A stretch of 64,000 nt of DNA from UBA4427 sp046351135 (GCA_046351135.1 JAXLZA010000018.1:26123-90122); one strand, 5' to 3'. Positions 8,115 through 17,362 are shown, counted from the first letter of the stretch. Program-made: numbers and translations. Notes: generated from the sequence alone by a model not told the origin.

Positions 8115-9128
8115 TCAGGCCACCGGCGGTCGGCGGCGCGAGGCGGTGGAGAGGCCGGCGAGACCGAGGAAGAGCAGGGTCGCCGTGCCGGGCTCGGGGA
8201 CGGGCGCGTAGACCCAGAGCTGCGGATGGTTGATGTCGCCCCCGCCGTTCTCGTTGACGACGTAGAGGAATCCGTTCTCGTCCATCGTGAGGCCTTCGTG
8301 CTGCTGGTCGACGACGGCGATGTCTCCGAGGTCGTTCGTGATCGTGAGGGTCGACAGCACGTTTCCGTTCCGATCGGTCTCGACGATCTTTCCGGACTCC
8401 TGGCTCAGCACGAGGATGTTCCCGAAGTCGGGATCGCCGGAGAGGCTCGTGAGGTTCGAGAGGGCGAAGACGTCCGCGAAGTCGACGAGCCCGAGCAGGG
8501 CGGGATTGAAGAGATCGATCGAGTTGACGGTCGTCGGCGAGCCGTTCGACGCGGTTCCGGCGGCGAAGTCGATCGTCGTCTGGAAGATGCCTTGCGGCGT
8601 CTTTTCCTTGACCGCGATGAAGCCGTTCGTGAGCGGGTCGTAGGACATGCCTTCGATCCCGATGTTGCCGACCGTCGTGCCGAGCTTGACGACCTGGACG
8701 CCGCTTCCGTCGAGGGTCGTGCCCGGCGCGTAGGTGAAGAGATTCGCCTGGCGGTAGCGCTCCTCGGTCATGACGAAGCGGCCGGCGCCGACGTAGGTCA
8801 GCGATTCGGGGTCGTAGAAGTAGGTGCCCTGCGGACTCGATCCGGCAGCGAGCGTCATCGAGTCGATGAGCTGGCCGGTCTTCGTGACCTGGACGATCGA
8901 GGTTCCCCCATCGCCGACCACGAAGAGCGAGTCGGTGTCGCGGTCGTAGGTGACGGAGGAGACCTCCTGGGCGAGCAGGCTGCCGGACGGCGCCGCGGTC
9001 GTCGTCGGCTCGGGGAGCGCATAACGGGCGATGCGCTGGTACTGGGAGAGGTCGACCGAGAGGGCGTGGGCGAGGGAGGTGGAGAAGGAGCAGGAAAGCA
9101 CGGCGGCGAAGAGCAGATGAGGTCGCAT
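8115..9128 (-). CDS. SdiA-regulated/esterase-like beta-propeller PEP-CTERM protein
   Basis: A 337-residue exported protein. A signal peptide (about 22 residues) leads to repeated propeller-like strands such as VSSVTYDRDTDSLFVVGDGG, IEGMSYDPLTNGFIAVKEK and HEGLTMDENGFLYVVNENGG, the layout of the SdiA-regulated family, whose biochemical role is uncertain. It ends in VPEPGTATLLFLGLAGLSTA and SRRRPPVA, a full PEP-CTERM tail. The start was placed at 9128, not the upstream in-frame 9227, because CCAGGAGGG sits just before it and the signal peptide begins there. It is on the same strand as the lamin-tail gene, 87 bases away. Confidence 0.83.
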   Translation of the reverse strand: MRPHLLFAAVLSCSFSTSLAHALSVDLSQYQRIARYALPEPTTTAAPSGSLLAQEVSSVTYDRDTDSLFVVGDGGTSIVQVTKTGQLIDSMTLAAGSSPQGTYFYDPESLTYVGAGRFVMTEERYRQANLFTYAPGTTLDGSGVQVVKLGTTVGNIGIEGMSYDPLTNGFIAVKEKTPQGIFQTTIDFAAGTASNGSPTTVNSIDLFNPALLGLVDFADVFALSNLTSLSGDPDFGNILVLSQESGKIVETDRNGNVLSTLTITNDLGDIAVVDQQHEGLTMDENGFLYVVNENGGGDINHPQLWVYAPVPEPGTATLLFLGLAGLSTASRRRPPVA

Positions 9129-10062
9129 TCGACCCTCCTGGTAGGCGACCGCGATGGATGCGGCCGCAGGTTCGTTCCAGGAAGGCGGAATCGTGACGGA
9201 TCTTTCCGCGTGCACGTCGACCCGCACCCGTTGCGGTGCGGCACGAGACGCGAATCTCCGCGGCGGATGCCGACGTCGTACGCAGGGCGAGCGCCCGCAC
9301 GGACCCGTGCGCCGGACGTCACCGCCCGGAGCGCACGACTCCCCTTCCCATGGCTCGCGATGCTAGGCGACGCCTCGTCATCGTCGCGCGACGCTTTGGA
9401 TGCGTCTCGATGTCGATTCGGGTCGCTGCCCGGCGATGGAGTCGTCGTTTCGGGGTGGGTCGGTGACGGATTCGTTACGGATCGCGGTCGCGATCGAAGA
9501 TCTTCCGATGGGTCGCGACGGTGGCGCTGGCCGCGGAGGCAGGGCGAGATCGGTCGGGTCCCTGACGTCGATCGGAGAGACCGGACCGGGGTGTCGGTCC
9601 GGTCGGCTCCGATCGACGAGCGGTCTCGCGACGTCGTCGAAGCTCCTGCGTGGGAGGTGGAGAGCTACGGCCGGAGGATCCGCTGGCATCGAACGTACGC
9701 GATCGTGGTCGCAGCGACCGCGAAGGATTCGCGAGCTTCTCGAGGCCGTGGCGTGGAGAATTCGAAGAGGAACAGCCTGTCGGGCGAACGCAGCGACGAG
9801 ATCCATGCGGTCGCTCGGCACTTCTTGCGGGCCGATGCAGGCGTGGCCCCTCGAATCGAGGCGGGGTACCGCGACCGTTCACTTCGATCCCGTCTCGTTC
9901 TCGGGAGTCTGCTCGGATGGGCCGGGAAGCTTCGGCGATCGGGCTTGCCGACGAACCTGAAGCAGGCGTCGAGCGCTGGATCGGGGGCCGGTTCCGGGCA
10001 GCGGACCGGGCCGATGTCGGCGGAGGGCGGTGGATCTTCGACTGCCGCGTCGAAACGCCTCT
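9129..10062. other. 934-bp stretch with no supported gene
   Basis: Both strands contain open frames here, but their translations are rich in Arg, Ser and Gly without a domain, signal or ribosome site, and they overlap one another. Base composition is slightly less GC-rich than the genes and full of short CGATCG/TCGCGA-like words. The right-hand edge of the upstream PEP-CTERM gene's promoter must lie near 9130-9250. Nothing else could be supported. Confidence 0.5.
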
Positions 10063-10281
10063 TCAGTTCGGCGTCGGTCGAGCCAGGTTGAATCGCGTCG
10101 TTTCTTCGGCATCCAGGCGGGCGCGCTCGGGGCTCCAACAGTAGGCGTCGAAGGACTCGCCGTCGTCGAACTGGACCCGGACGACGTCGGTGCCCCCTTC
10201 GAGAACGGTTGCGGTTCCCCAGCGCCGGAACCCGTAGCGGGCGCTCCGCCGGATGATCTCGACTCGATCGCCCCGCTCCAT
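10063..10281 (-). CDS. small 72-residue protein, SH3-like barrel candidate
   Basis: Not recognised. It reads MERGDRVEIIRRSARYGFRR then a GTATVLEGGTDVVRVQFDDG core, with alternating strands and a Gly-rich turn as in small SH3/KOW-like barrels. The start at 10281 is preceded by GGAGGGG with 7 bases of spacing; a longer version from 10350 would lack a ribosome site. It is charged, has no signal peptide, and sits downstream of other minus-strand genes. Function unknown. Confidence 0.6.
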   Translation of the reverse strand: MERGDRVEIIRRSARYGFRRWGTATVLEGGTDVVRVQFDDGESFDAYCWSPERARLDAEETTRFNLARPTPN

Positions 10282-10472
10282 GACGATCCCCTCCAGAGGA
10301 TCATACGCTCGCGCGGGATGCCGATTCGTGCCACCGGAACAAGAGCGCATGATTCATGGTCGTTTCGGCGTCGACGCCGGCGGGAGGCCGTCCTGCTTCA
10401 CGGATCGAATCGGGGACGGAGCGGACGGCCGCAAGGCGTGCGGCTCGCTGGTGTGCGGCGAGAGTCACGCGG

Positions 10473-10715
10473 TCAATGGCCCCTGGGCGGCCCGTCCGGG
10501 CAACGGATGACCCATTGAAAGTAGATGTGCGCCGCCTGCTGCGACCAGAAGGTCGCATCCTCGGTCGACACGCGATCGAGCCAGACGAGGGCTCCGAAGT
10601 CCCAGTCGGCCTCGGAGAGCTCGTGGATCTCGATCACGAATCGGGGCTCGACGCAGTGGACGACGTAGGTCCGACCCGATTCGGGAGAATCGCCCACGAT
10701 CCAGGGATCGATCAC
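10473..10715 (-). CDS. 80-residue protein of unknown function
   Basis: Not recognised. It has the composition of a real soluble protein (acidic and aromatic, Trp-rich: DWDFGALVWLDRV, IYFQWVIRCPDGP) and a GTG start with GGAGGT 8 bases upstream. It lies 139 bases downstream of the molybdopterin oxidoreductase on the same strand, so co-transcription is possible. No cofactor motif or signal peptide is seen. Confidence 0.55.
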   Translation of the reverse strand: MIDPWIVGDSPESGRTYVVHCVEPRFVIEIHELSEADWDFGALVWLDRVSTEDATFWSQQAAHIYFQWVIRCPDGPPRGH

Positions 10716-10854
10716 TCGAATTCACCTCCGGCGCCCATGATGGCCTTCCGGATGTGACGTCGTTCGGGCGCGACGCGGGAGATTCGATGACGCTGCGCGA
10801 GCCTACCGGGAGCACCGCCCGAAGCCTCGAGCCCGTCCCCCGGTCCGCTTTCTC

Positions 10855-13035
10855 TCAGACCTGCGCCCTCGCCACGTTGACCGGAATCGCACTCATGCGC
10901 GGGATCCCGGTGTACGGATCGTAGACGCGATCGACCGGCGAGAGCCGGCCCGTGTTGCTGCCGATCTCCCGGACCTTGAGCTCGTTTTCGTGGGTCGGCA
11001 CGTCGCCGAAGCAGTGCGGCATCGACACGACGCCGAGGCGGATGTCCTCCTCGGGCTCGACGACGCCGAGGATGGTGTCGTAGTCGGAGCTGATCTCGAC
11101 GACGTCGCCGCGGACGAGGCCGAGCTTCGCGAGGTCGATCGGGTTCATGAAGGCCGGGTTGTAGTTCCACTTGCGAACGAGCTTCCCGATGTCGCGGCCG
11201 GCGGAGTTGTGGACGTCGGGGAGCCTGCGGCTCACGAGGCGGAACGCGTACTCGGTCTCGCGGGCGATCGGCTCGGCGGCGATCTCGGCGAGCTCGCCGA
11301 TCATCGTCGCGTCGGCGAGCTCGAGGCGGGCGGTGCAGTCGGGATCGCGCGGCTCGACGACGGCCGTCGGGTCCTCGAAGATCTTCCCTTGCGGATGGCG
11401 CTTCACCTCGGCGAGCGGAATGCGCGAGCCCTTCGTCAGGATCTCGAGCAGCTCGTCCGTCGTCGGCTTCTTCTCGAGGTCGAGCTGCGTCCGGATCGGA
11501 TCCGCGTGATCGGGGCCCCACTCGTAGGCGGCGGCCAGCGAGAGCGGGAGCTTCATGCGCTGGGCGAGGCCGTAGAAGAACTCCCATTCCTCGAGCAGGT
11601 CGGAGCCCTCGGGCGGCGCGACGATCGCGGGGGTGTACTGGCCGTAGGGCGCCGGGTAGCCCATCGCGTAGGGCGTCAGCGACTCGGTCGGCAGCGTGAT
11701 GCTCGGGACCTCGAGGGACAGCTTCGGCGCGATCACGTAGTCGGCGACCTTCGCCGTCGCCGACATCTTGATGTCGAGGGTGATGTTGAGCTCGAGGGCC
11801 TTCATCGCCTCGTAGGTCTTGCGCTGGTCGGGCCAGGCGGCCATCGGATTGCCGCCGACGCTGATCAGCACGCGGACCTGGCCGTCGCCGGGGAGCAGGA
11901 TCTCGTCGGCGAGGGCCGCGGTCGGGAGACCGGAGGCGGTGTTGGTCAGGTTGCGGACGCGGATCTTCTCGCCGAAGCCCCAGCCCGGCGTCGGATTCGA
12001 GGGCTGGGCCTTCGCCCGCGCCCGGGGCTGGAAGACGTTGGGATTCGAGATCCGCTCGCCTTCGCGCTTGTAGTGGCCGCAGACCGTCTTGAGCGCGAGC
12101 AGCAGGTACTCCGTCAGCGCACCGCGGGGAGCCATGTTGGGCCCCGTCCCCGCGTTGGCCCCGCCGTTCTTCGACGACGCGTACAGCCGCGCCGCCCGCA
12201 TCAGATCCGCGCGCGGCACGTCGGCGCGGCGCTCGACGTACTCGGGGGTGAAGGGCTCGATCGCCCGGCGCAGGGCCTCGTGGCCGCGGGCGTTCTCGGC
12301 GAGGAAGGCGCGATCGCCGAGGCCCTCGTCGAGGATGATGCGCAGCAGGCCGGCGAGGATCGTCGGATCCTCGCCCGGCTTCGGCTGGAGATGGACGGCG
12401 GCGACGCGAGCGAGCTCGCTGCGGCGCGGGTCGATGACGACGAGCTTCAGCCCGCGCTGCACCGCGTCGTGGAGATGCTTGCCCGGATTCATGCAGGGGA
12501 TGCCGATCGACTTCGAGATCGTCGGGTTCGCGCCGACGAACATCCACACGTCCGCCGTGTCGAAGTCGCGCGCGCCGCCCTGCCAGACGCCGTGGAGCGC
12601 CGGCGCGATCATCTTGCCGGGCTGATCGATCGTGGCGCTCGTGAAGAGCATCGGCGAGCCCAGCGAGGCGAGCCAGGCGTGGGCGAGCGGGGTCGCGGCG
12701 GGGTAGGGGAGCGAGAAGGTGCCCGTATAGAGGGCGACCGAGCGGGGGCCGTGGCGCTCGACGATGCGGCCGATCTTCTCGGCGATCTCGTCCATCGCCT
12801 GGCCCGACGGGATCGGGCGGTGGCGGCCGTCGGCTCCGCGCTTCTGGGTGTGGAGGAGCCGGTCCGGATGGGCGTGCTGCTCGGGCAGGGCCCGGCCCTT
12901 CGCGCAGGTGTAGCCGTGGTAGATCGGGTTGTCCTTGTTCCCGATCACCGATACGGCCCGGCCGTTCTCGACCGTGACCTTGATCGCACAGCCCGCGTGA
13001 CAGAAACGACAGAAGGAATCGTGGACCGTCGCCAT
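10855..13035 (-). CDS. molybdopterin oxidoreductase with N-terminal [4Fe-4S] motif
   Basis: About 726 residues of the DMSO-reductase superfamily. Near the start is CRFCHAGC followed by a fourth Cys in YTCAKGRALPEQ, the iron-sulfur cluster site. Then come typical cofactor-binding blocks (VGANPTIS, VIDPRRSELA, GNPMAAWPDQ, and the C-terminal AGRDIGKLVRKWNYNPAFMNP region). There is no Tat signal, so it is cytoplasmic. At the place aligned by eye to the Sec/Cys of formate dehydrogenase (SATIDQPGK) there is no Cys, Sec or Ser, so the metal ligand is uncertain and formate dehydrogenase activity should not be assumed. No small electron-transfer subunit is adjacent. ATG 13035 has GGAGGT 7 bases upstream, so the in-frame GTG at 13044 was not used. 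Confidence 0.87.
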   Translation of the reverse strand: MATVHDSFCRFCHAGCAIKVTVENGRAVSVIGNKDNPIYHGYTCAKGRALPEQHAHPDRLLHTQKRGADGRHRPIPSGQAMDEIAEKIGRIVERHGPRSVALYTGTFSLPYPAATPLAHAWLASLGSPMLFTSATIDQPGKMIAPALHGVWQGGARDFDTADVWMFVGANPTISKSIGIPCMNPGKHLHDAVQRGLKLVVIDPRRSELARVAAVHLQPKPGEDPTILAGLLRIILDEGLGDRAFLAENARGHEALRRAIEPFTPEYVERRADVPRADLMRAARLYASSKNGGANAGTGPNMAPRGALTEYLLLALKTVCGHYKREGERISNPNVFQPRARAKAQPSNPTPGWGFGEKIRVRNLTNTASGLPTAALADEILLPGDGQVRVLISVGGNPMAAWPDQRKTYEAMKALELNITLDIKMSATAKVADYVIAPKLSLEVPSITLPTESLTPYAMGYPAPYGQYTPAIVAPPEGSDLLEEWEFFYGLAQRMKLPLSLAAAYEWGPDHADPIRTQLDLEKKPTTDELLEILTKGSRIPLAEVKRHPQGKIFEDPTAVVEPRDPDCTARLELADATMIGELAEIAAEPIARETEYAFRLVSRRLPDVHNSAGRDIGKLVRKWNYNPAFMNPIDLAKLGLVRGDVVEISSDYDTILGVVEPEEDIRLGVVSMPHCFGDVPTHENELKVREIGSNTGRLSPVDRVYDPYTGIPRMSAIPVNVARAQV

Positions 13036-13240
13036 GCAGAGCACCTCCCCACCGCCACCCCTCGGATCGGGCGCCGGCGTCGGACCCAGATTACGCGATG
13101 CGGGTACGAATGGGTCGGGGATTCGCGCGCCGCCGCCGCGGCGGTGCTCGCTCCGCGGCCGGGAAGGCCCCGCGGCATGGCGAGCGCGGGGCGAAGGCGG
13201 CTAGATTCGGCGCGCTGCATCCGAAAGGGGGAGGGTCACG

Positions 13241-13687
13241 ATGAGTTCTCGAAGCGCATGCGGGTCCGTCCCGTCGCCCCGGGCCCGGGTCCAGACCCGC
13301 CGAGGGGCTCGCCGCGGGGCGGCTGCCGGCCTCGCGGTCCTGCTGATGGCCGGCGCGTCGGGGATTCCCGGTCGGGCCGCCGCGGCGGCGGCCGCCGCCG
13401 ACGACGTCGACGCGACGCCGGAGGCCGGACCGATCGTCCTCGCGCAGGACGGAGGGACGACGCCCCGCGAGCTCGAGCCGCGCTACCCCGCGCCGGATCC
13501 GGGGAAGCCCGGGCCCTACAACGAGCAGGAGCGGGAGATCTGGAACGGCGACTACGTGTTCGGGATGTCCCGCTCGCTCGCGCGTTCGACGATCGTTCCC
13601 GCCGCCAAGGCCCCGCTCTTCCTCTTCACGGTTCCCCTCGACGTGGTATTCCTGCCCTTTGCCCTGATCGGAGGCTTCTTCGGATGA
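13241..13687 (+). CDS. small exported envelope protein upstream of lpoB
   Basis: A 148-residue protein of unknown function. A twin-arginine-rich N-terminus precedes a hydrophobic signal (GLAVLLMAGASGIPGRAAA). A low-complexity stretch of Ala and Asp follows, then a Pro-rich linker, and the C-terminus is hydrophobic (KAPLFLFTVPLDVVFLPFAL), recalling YceK/YidQ-type small lipoproteins, although no lipobox Cys is present. Its TGA overlaps the ATG of the lpoB-like gene (ATGA), so the three genes 13241-15737 form an operon. Confidence 0.65.
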   Translation: MSSRSACGSVPSPRARVQTRRGARRGAAAGLAVLLMAGASGIPGRAAAAAAAADDVDATPEAGPIVLAQDGGTTPRELEPRYPAPDPGKPGPYNEQEREIWNGDYVFGMSRSLARSTIVPAAKAPLFLFTVPLDVVFLPFALIGGFFG

Positions 13688-14316
13688 CCCGGCTGCACTC
13701 GAAGTCCGCGCGTCTCGCCCTCCTTCTCTCCGCGTTCGCGCTGCTCGCGCTCGCCGTCGCGGGCTGTGCGCCGCGGGCGCTGCGCGGCGGCGAGGGGACC
13801 GGCAATCCGGACCTCGACCGCCCGGCGATGTCGACGGGCCTCGACCGCGACGACATCACGTTCATGGTCGACGGCTATCTCCAGCGCCTCGAGGCGTCGG
13901 CCTTCTGGCAGCAGACGGTGAAGACCAGCCGGACGCCCCCGGTCGTCGCGATCTGGCCGATCCGCAACGCGACGACGCAGCACCTCGACGACCAGATGCT
14001 GATGCTGCTCTCGGCGATCGAGACGGCGCTCGTCAACACGGGCTCCGTCCGCGTCGTCGACCGCTCGCGGCAGGAGGAGCTCGCCCGCGAGATCGGCATC
14101 CAGCAGGGTGAGATCTTCGATCCGTCCTCGGCCCAGAAGCTCGGCCACATGCTCGGCGCCCAGTACTTCTTCACGGGCAAGATCACGGGCAACGACGAGA
14201 AGCTCAACAAGATGCGGCGCGTGCAGTACTCGCTCTTCCTGCAGGTCCTCGAGATCGAGAACGGGCTGATCCGCTTCCAGGATCAGGTCGACCGCACCAA
14301 GGCGATCGAGCGCTAG
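13684..14316 (+). CDS. lpoB: LpoB-type outer-membrane lipoprotein, penicillin-binding-protein activator
   Basis: A 210-residue lipoprotein: LLALAVAGC gives a lipobox (Cys28). The mature domain has the LpoB fold signature PPVVAIWPIRNATTQHLDDQ, then TGSVRVVDRSRQEELAREIG and LGAQYFFTGKI. In enterobacteria LpoB reaches through peptidoglycan to stimulate PBP1b; the partner here is unknown. The ATG at 13684 overlaps the previous stop by four bases, and the COG3014-like lipoprotein begins 5 bases after this stop, an arrangement known for LpoB homologues. Confidence 0.86.
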   Translation: MTRLHSKSARLALLLSAFALLALAVAGCAPRALRGGEGTGNPDLDRPAMSTGLDRDDITFMVDGYLQRLEASAFWQQTVKTSRTPPVVAIWPIRNATTQHLDDQMLMLLSAIETALVNTGSVRVVDRSRQEELAREIGIQQGEIFDPSSAQKLGHMLGAQYFFTGKITGNDEKLNKMRRVQYSLFLQVLEIENGLIRFQDQVDRTKAIER

Positions 14317-14321
14317 TCGAC

Positions 14322-15737
14322 GTGCCGCGTCGGGCACGCGCGCTTCTCGTCGCCGCTCTCGGGCTGGTCGCCCTGGCGTGGCTCGGCGTCGGATGCGCGA
14401 CGTACACCGACCGCATGCAGGCGGCGACGACGGCCGTCGAGGCCGGTGCCTACGCCGACGGGCTCTCGGCCCTGAACAAGGCGCTGCGCGTCGACTCGGA
14501 GCAGGAGCTGCCGGAGCACTGGCGCTCGAACGACCCGCTGACGGTGCTCGAGCGGGGCATCGTGCTCCAGAGCCTCGGGCGCTACGCCGAGAGCAGCCAC
14601 GACCTGCAGGCGGCGGAGCAGGAGATCGAGCTCCTCGATCTGCGGGTCGGGGCGGTCGGGGCCCTCGGCAAGTACCTCTACAGTGACTCCGCCGGGAAGT
14701 ACAAGGCCCCCCCGTCCGAGCGGCTCGCCCTCAACGCGATCAACCTGCTCAACTACCTCGCCCGGGGCGACCTCGACGGGGCGGCGGTCGAGGCGCGCCG
14801 CTTCCAGACCCAGCGCGAGTACCTCTCGAACAACGGCCTCGACGCGCCGGGGCCCGCGAGCCTCGGCGCCTACCTCGCCGGCGTCGTCTTCGAGAAGCTC
14901 GGCGAAGGCGATCGGGCCCTGCGCTACTACGAGGAGGCGCTCGCCGGGGCGGGGCCGCTCGAGTCGCTGCGCGAGCCGGTGAGTCGGCTCGCGCAGCGTC
15001 ATCCCTACCGCGGGCCGCGGCTCGAGGCGCTGCTCGCCGAAGGGGCACCGACGGCCGGGGCGGGGGCCGCGGGGGCTTCGGCGACGGGATCGGCGACGGG
15101 CGGACGGGCCGATGCGCCCGGGATGGGCGAGATCCTCGTCGTGACCTCGGTCGGGCGGGTGCCGCACAAGGTTCCCGAGCGGCTCCCGATCGGCGCCGCG
15201 ATCGGCGTCGCGGGGACGATCCTGACCGACGATCTGTCGGTGCTCCAGCACAGCATCTTCAAGGTGCTCGTGATCCCCGCGCTCAAGCCCGTCGGCTCGG
15301 GGCTCTCGAGCATCGCGGTCGCCGTCGACGGTGAGGCGGCGCCCCTCGAGCTGGTCACGAACCTCGGGGCGGCGGTGGCCCAGGAGTACGAGGCCAACAA
15401 GCCGAAGATCATCGCGGCGGGCGTCAGTCGGCTCGTCGCGCGGGCCGCGGTCGCCGAGGGCGCGCGCGTCGCGGGCGAGCAGGCGGGCGGCAGCGGCAAC
15501 CTGATCGGCGCGCTCCTCGGCCTCGCGACGGAGGCCGCGCTGGTCGCCGCGGATCGGCCGGACACGCGCTCCTGGACGATGCTGCCGGGGCGCGTGCTCG
15601 CGACGCGGATGCCGGTCCCCTCCGGCGCGCACACCGTCGAGATCGCCTTCGGCGACGCCAGCGCGCTGCCGCGCCGCTTCGAGGTGAACGTCGCCCCGGG
15701 CGGCCTCGCGACCGTCGTCGTCACGGAGCCGCGCTGA
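14322..15737 (+). CDS. COG3014-type lipoprotein with TPR-like repeats, LpoB operon partner
   Basis: A 471-residue protein starting at GTG 14322. The lipobox GVGC ends the signal peptide (about Cys25). Helical repeats follow (GAYADGLSALNKALRVD, LGRYAESSHDLQAAEQE, LGEGDRALRYYEEAL), as in TPR-like solenoids. An Ala/Gly-rich linker (residues 245-268) leads to a C-terminal domain with GMGEILVVTSVGRVPHK and ANKPKIIAAGVSRLVARAAV. This matches proteins encoded beside LpoB in other bacteria, thought to serve envelope assembly; no enzymatic activity is known. The amidase gene starts 65 bases later. Confidence 0.75.
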   Translation: MPRRARALLVAALGLVALAWLGVGCATYTDRMQAATTAVEAGAYADGLSALNKALRVDSEQELPEHWRSNDPLTVLERGIVLQSLGRYAESSHDLQAAEQEIELLDLRVGAVGALGKYLYSDSAGKYKAPPSERLALNAINLLNYLARGDLDGAAVEARRFQTQREYLSNNGLDAPGPASLGAYLAGVVFEKLGEGDRALRYYEEALAGAGPLESLREPVSRLAQRHPYRGPRLEALLAEGAPTAGAGAAGASATGSATGGRADAPGMGEILVVTSVGRVPHKVPERLPIGAAIGVAGTILTDDLSVLQHSIFKVLVIPALKPVGSGLSSIAVAVDGEAAPLELVTNLGAAVAQEYEANKPKIIAAGVSRLVARAAVAEGARVAGEQAGGSGNLIGALLGLATEAALVAADRPDTRSWTMLPGRVLATRMPVPSGAHTVEIAFGDASALPRRFEVNVAPGGLATVVVTEPR

Positions 15738-15802
15738 TGGCCGCGCCGGGCCCTCGCCGCCCGGGCCGTCGTCGGATCGCCGAATCAGGAGGATTGCCCG
15801 CC

Positions 15803-17362
15803 ATGGCCGCTTCGCTCGCCGACGCCCCGCTCACCCGCCGCCGATTCCTCGAAGCCAGCGCCCTCGCGGCGGCCGTCGCCAGCGTGCCCGCCCTCGCGGC
15901 GCAGGCGAAGTCGAAGGCCCCGGCCGGCTTCGCCGAGTACCGACGCCACGACGCGACCTCCCTCGCGGCCCTCGTCCGCCGCGGCGATGCGAGCCCGGCG
16001 GAGCTGCTCGAGCTCGCGATCGCTCGGGCCGAGGCGATCGATCCGAAGCTCACGGCGATCGTCGTCCGCCACTTCGAGCTCGCCCGGGAGGCGGTGAAGG
16101 GAAGGCTTCCGGACGGACCGTTCACGGGCGTGCCCTTCCTGCTCAAGGATCTCGCGACCGCGATGGCCGGCACCGTCACGAGCGAGGGCTCGCGCCTCTT
16201 CGCCGACGCCCGCCACGAGCACGACTCGACCCTGGTCGGGCGCTTCCGCGCCGCCGGTCTCGTCGTCTTCGGCAAGACCCACAGCCCCGAGTTCGGCGGC
16301 TCGCCCTCGAGCGAGTCGGCGCTCCACGGCCGCACGCGCAATCCCTGGGATCCGACCCGCAGCGCCGGCGGCTCCTCGGGCGGCTCGGCGGCGGCGGTCG
16401 CGGCGGGGATCGTGCCCGCGGCCCACGCGACCGACGGCGGGGGCTCGATCCGCATCCCGGCCTCGGCCTGCGGTCTGTTCGGCATGAAGCCGACCCGCGG
16501 CCGCGTCCCGCTCGGGCCCGCGATCTACGAGGGCTGGGGCGGCATGTCCGCGGCGAACTGCGTGAGCCGCAGCGTGCGCGACGCCGCGGCGCTGCTCGAC
16601 GCGGTGCAGGGACCGGCGACGGGGGACGCCTACGCGGCACCGCCCCGCGAGCGGCCCTACGTCGAGGAGCTCGGCCGCAAGCCCGCCCGGCTGCGCATCG
16701 CCTGGATGAAGCGGCCGGTCGTTCCGACGCCGGTCGCGCCCGAGTGCGAGGCCGCGGCGGCGCGCGCGGCGGCGCTCTGCGCCTCGCTCGGCCACGCGGT
16801 CGAGGAGGCGATGCCGGAGCTCGACGTCGAGGCGGTGTACCGCGGGTTCGGGCTGCTCTCGAGCGTCGGGATCGCGGCGAAGGTCGCGGCGCGGGAGAAG
16901 CTGCTCGGCCGGGCCGCCCGCCGCGAGGAGCTCGAGCCCATCACCTGGACCACCGTCACGAGCGGCCGGGCGCCGAGCGGCATCGACTATGCCCGGGCCC
17001 GGGACGCGATCCACGGCGCGAGCCGCGCGCTCGGCCGCTTCATGGAGCGCTTCGACGTGATCCTCTCGCCGACGATGGCGATGGTTCCCGCGAAGCTCGG
17101 TGTCCTGTCGCTCTCCCAGTCGCTCGAGGAGTTCACCGCGGCGGCGACCGCAGCGTCGTGCTTCACGTCGCTCTTCAACATCACCGGCCAGCCCGCGATG
17201 AGCGTGCCCCTCTTCTGGACCGCGCCCGACGCGGACGCGCCGGCGGGTGTGCCGATCGGGGTGCAGTTCGCCGGGCGCTTCGCCGACGAGGCGACGCTGT
17301 TCCGCCTCGCGGCCCAGCTCGAGGAAGCGGCGCCCTGGCGCGATCGGATCGCGCCCGTCTGA
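15803..17362 (+). CDS. Tat-exported amidase, amidase-signature family
   Basis: A 519-residue Ser-Ser-Lys amidohydrolase. It begins with a twin-arginine signal (LTRRRFLEASALAAAVASVP), so it is exported folded. The catalytic triad is visible: Lys115 in VPFLLKDL, the cis-Ser in SAGGSSGGS near 191, and the nucleophile Ser215 in DGGGSIRIPAS. Amidase-signature enzymes hydrolyse carboxamides; the substrate is unknown. ATG 15803 was chosen because AGGAGG lies 8 bases upstream and the Tat motif begins soon after; ATG 15737 would add 22 residues with no ribosome site. It follows the LpoB operon on the same strand. Confidence 0.9.
   Translation: MAASLADAPLTRRRFLEASALAAAVASVPALAAQAKSKAPAGFAEYRRHDATSLAALVRRGDASPAELLELAIARAEAIDPKLTAIVVRHFELAREAVKGRLPDGPFTGVPFLLKDLATAMAGTVTSEGSRLFADARHEHDSTLVGRFRAAGLVVFGKTHSPEFGGSPSSESALHGRTRNPWDPTRSAGGSSGGSAAAVAAGIVPAAHATDGGGSIRIPASACGLFGMKPTRGRVPLGPAIYEGWGGMSAANCVSRSVRDAAALLDAVQGPATGDAYAAPPRERPYVEELGRKPARLRIAWMKRPVVPTPVAPECEAAAARAAALCASLGHAVEEAMPELDVEAVYRGFGLLSSVGIAAKVAAREKLLGRAARREELEPITWTTVTSGRAPSGIDYARARDAIHGASRALGRFMERFDVILSPTMAMVPAKLGVLSLSQSLEEFTAAATAASCFTSLFNITGQPAMSVPLFWTAPDADAPAGVPIGVQFAGRFADEATLFRLAAQLEEAAPWRDRIAPV

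Noticed and set aside
9400..9960. Open frame in the gene-poor region
   Set aside because: Ser/Arg/Gly-rich, no ribosome site, overlapped by other frames on the opposite strand; no domain.
10712..12547. Second minus-strand frame over the molybdopterin enzyme
   Set aside because: Arg/Pro-rich shadow of the gene at 10855-13035.
15737..15802. N-terminal extension of the amidase from ATG 15737
   Set aside because: The Tat signal and AGGAGG fit ATG 15803; the extension is Arg/Pro-rich.
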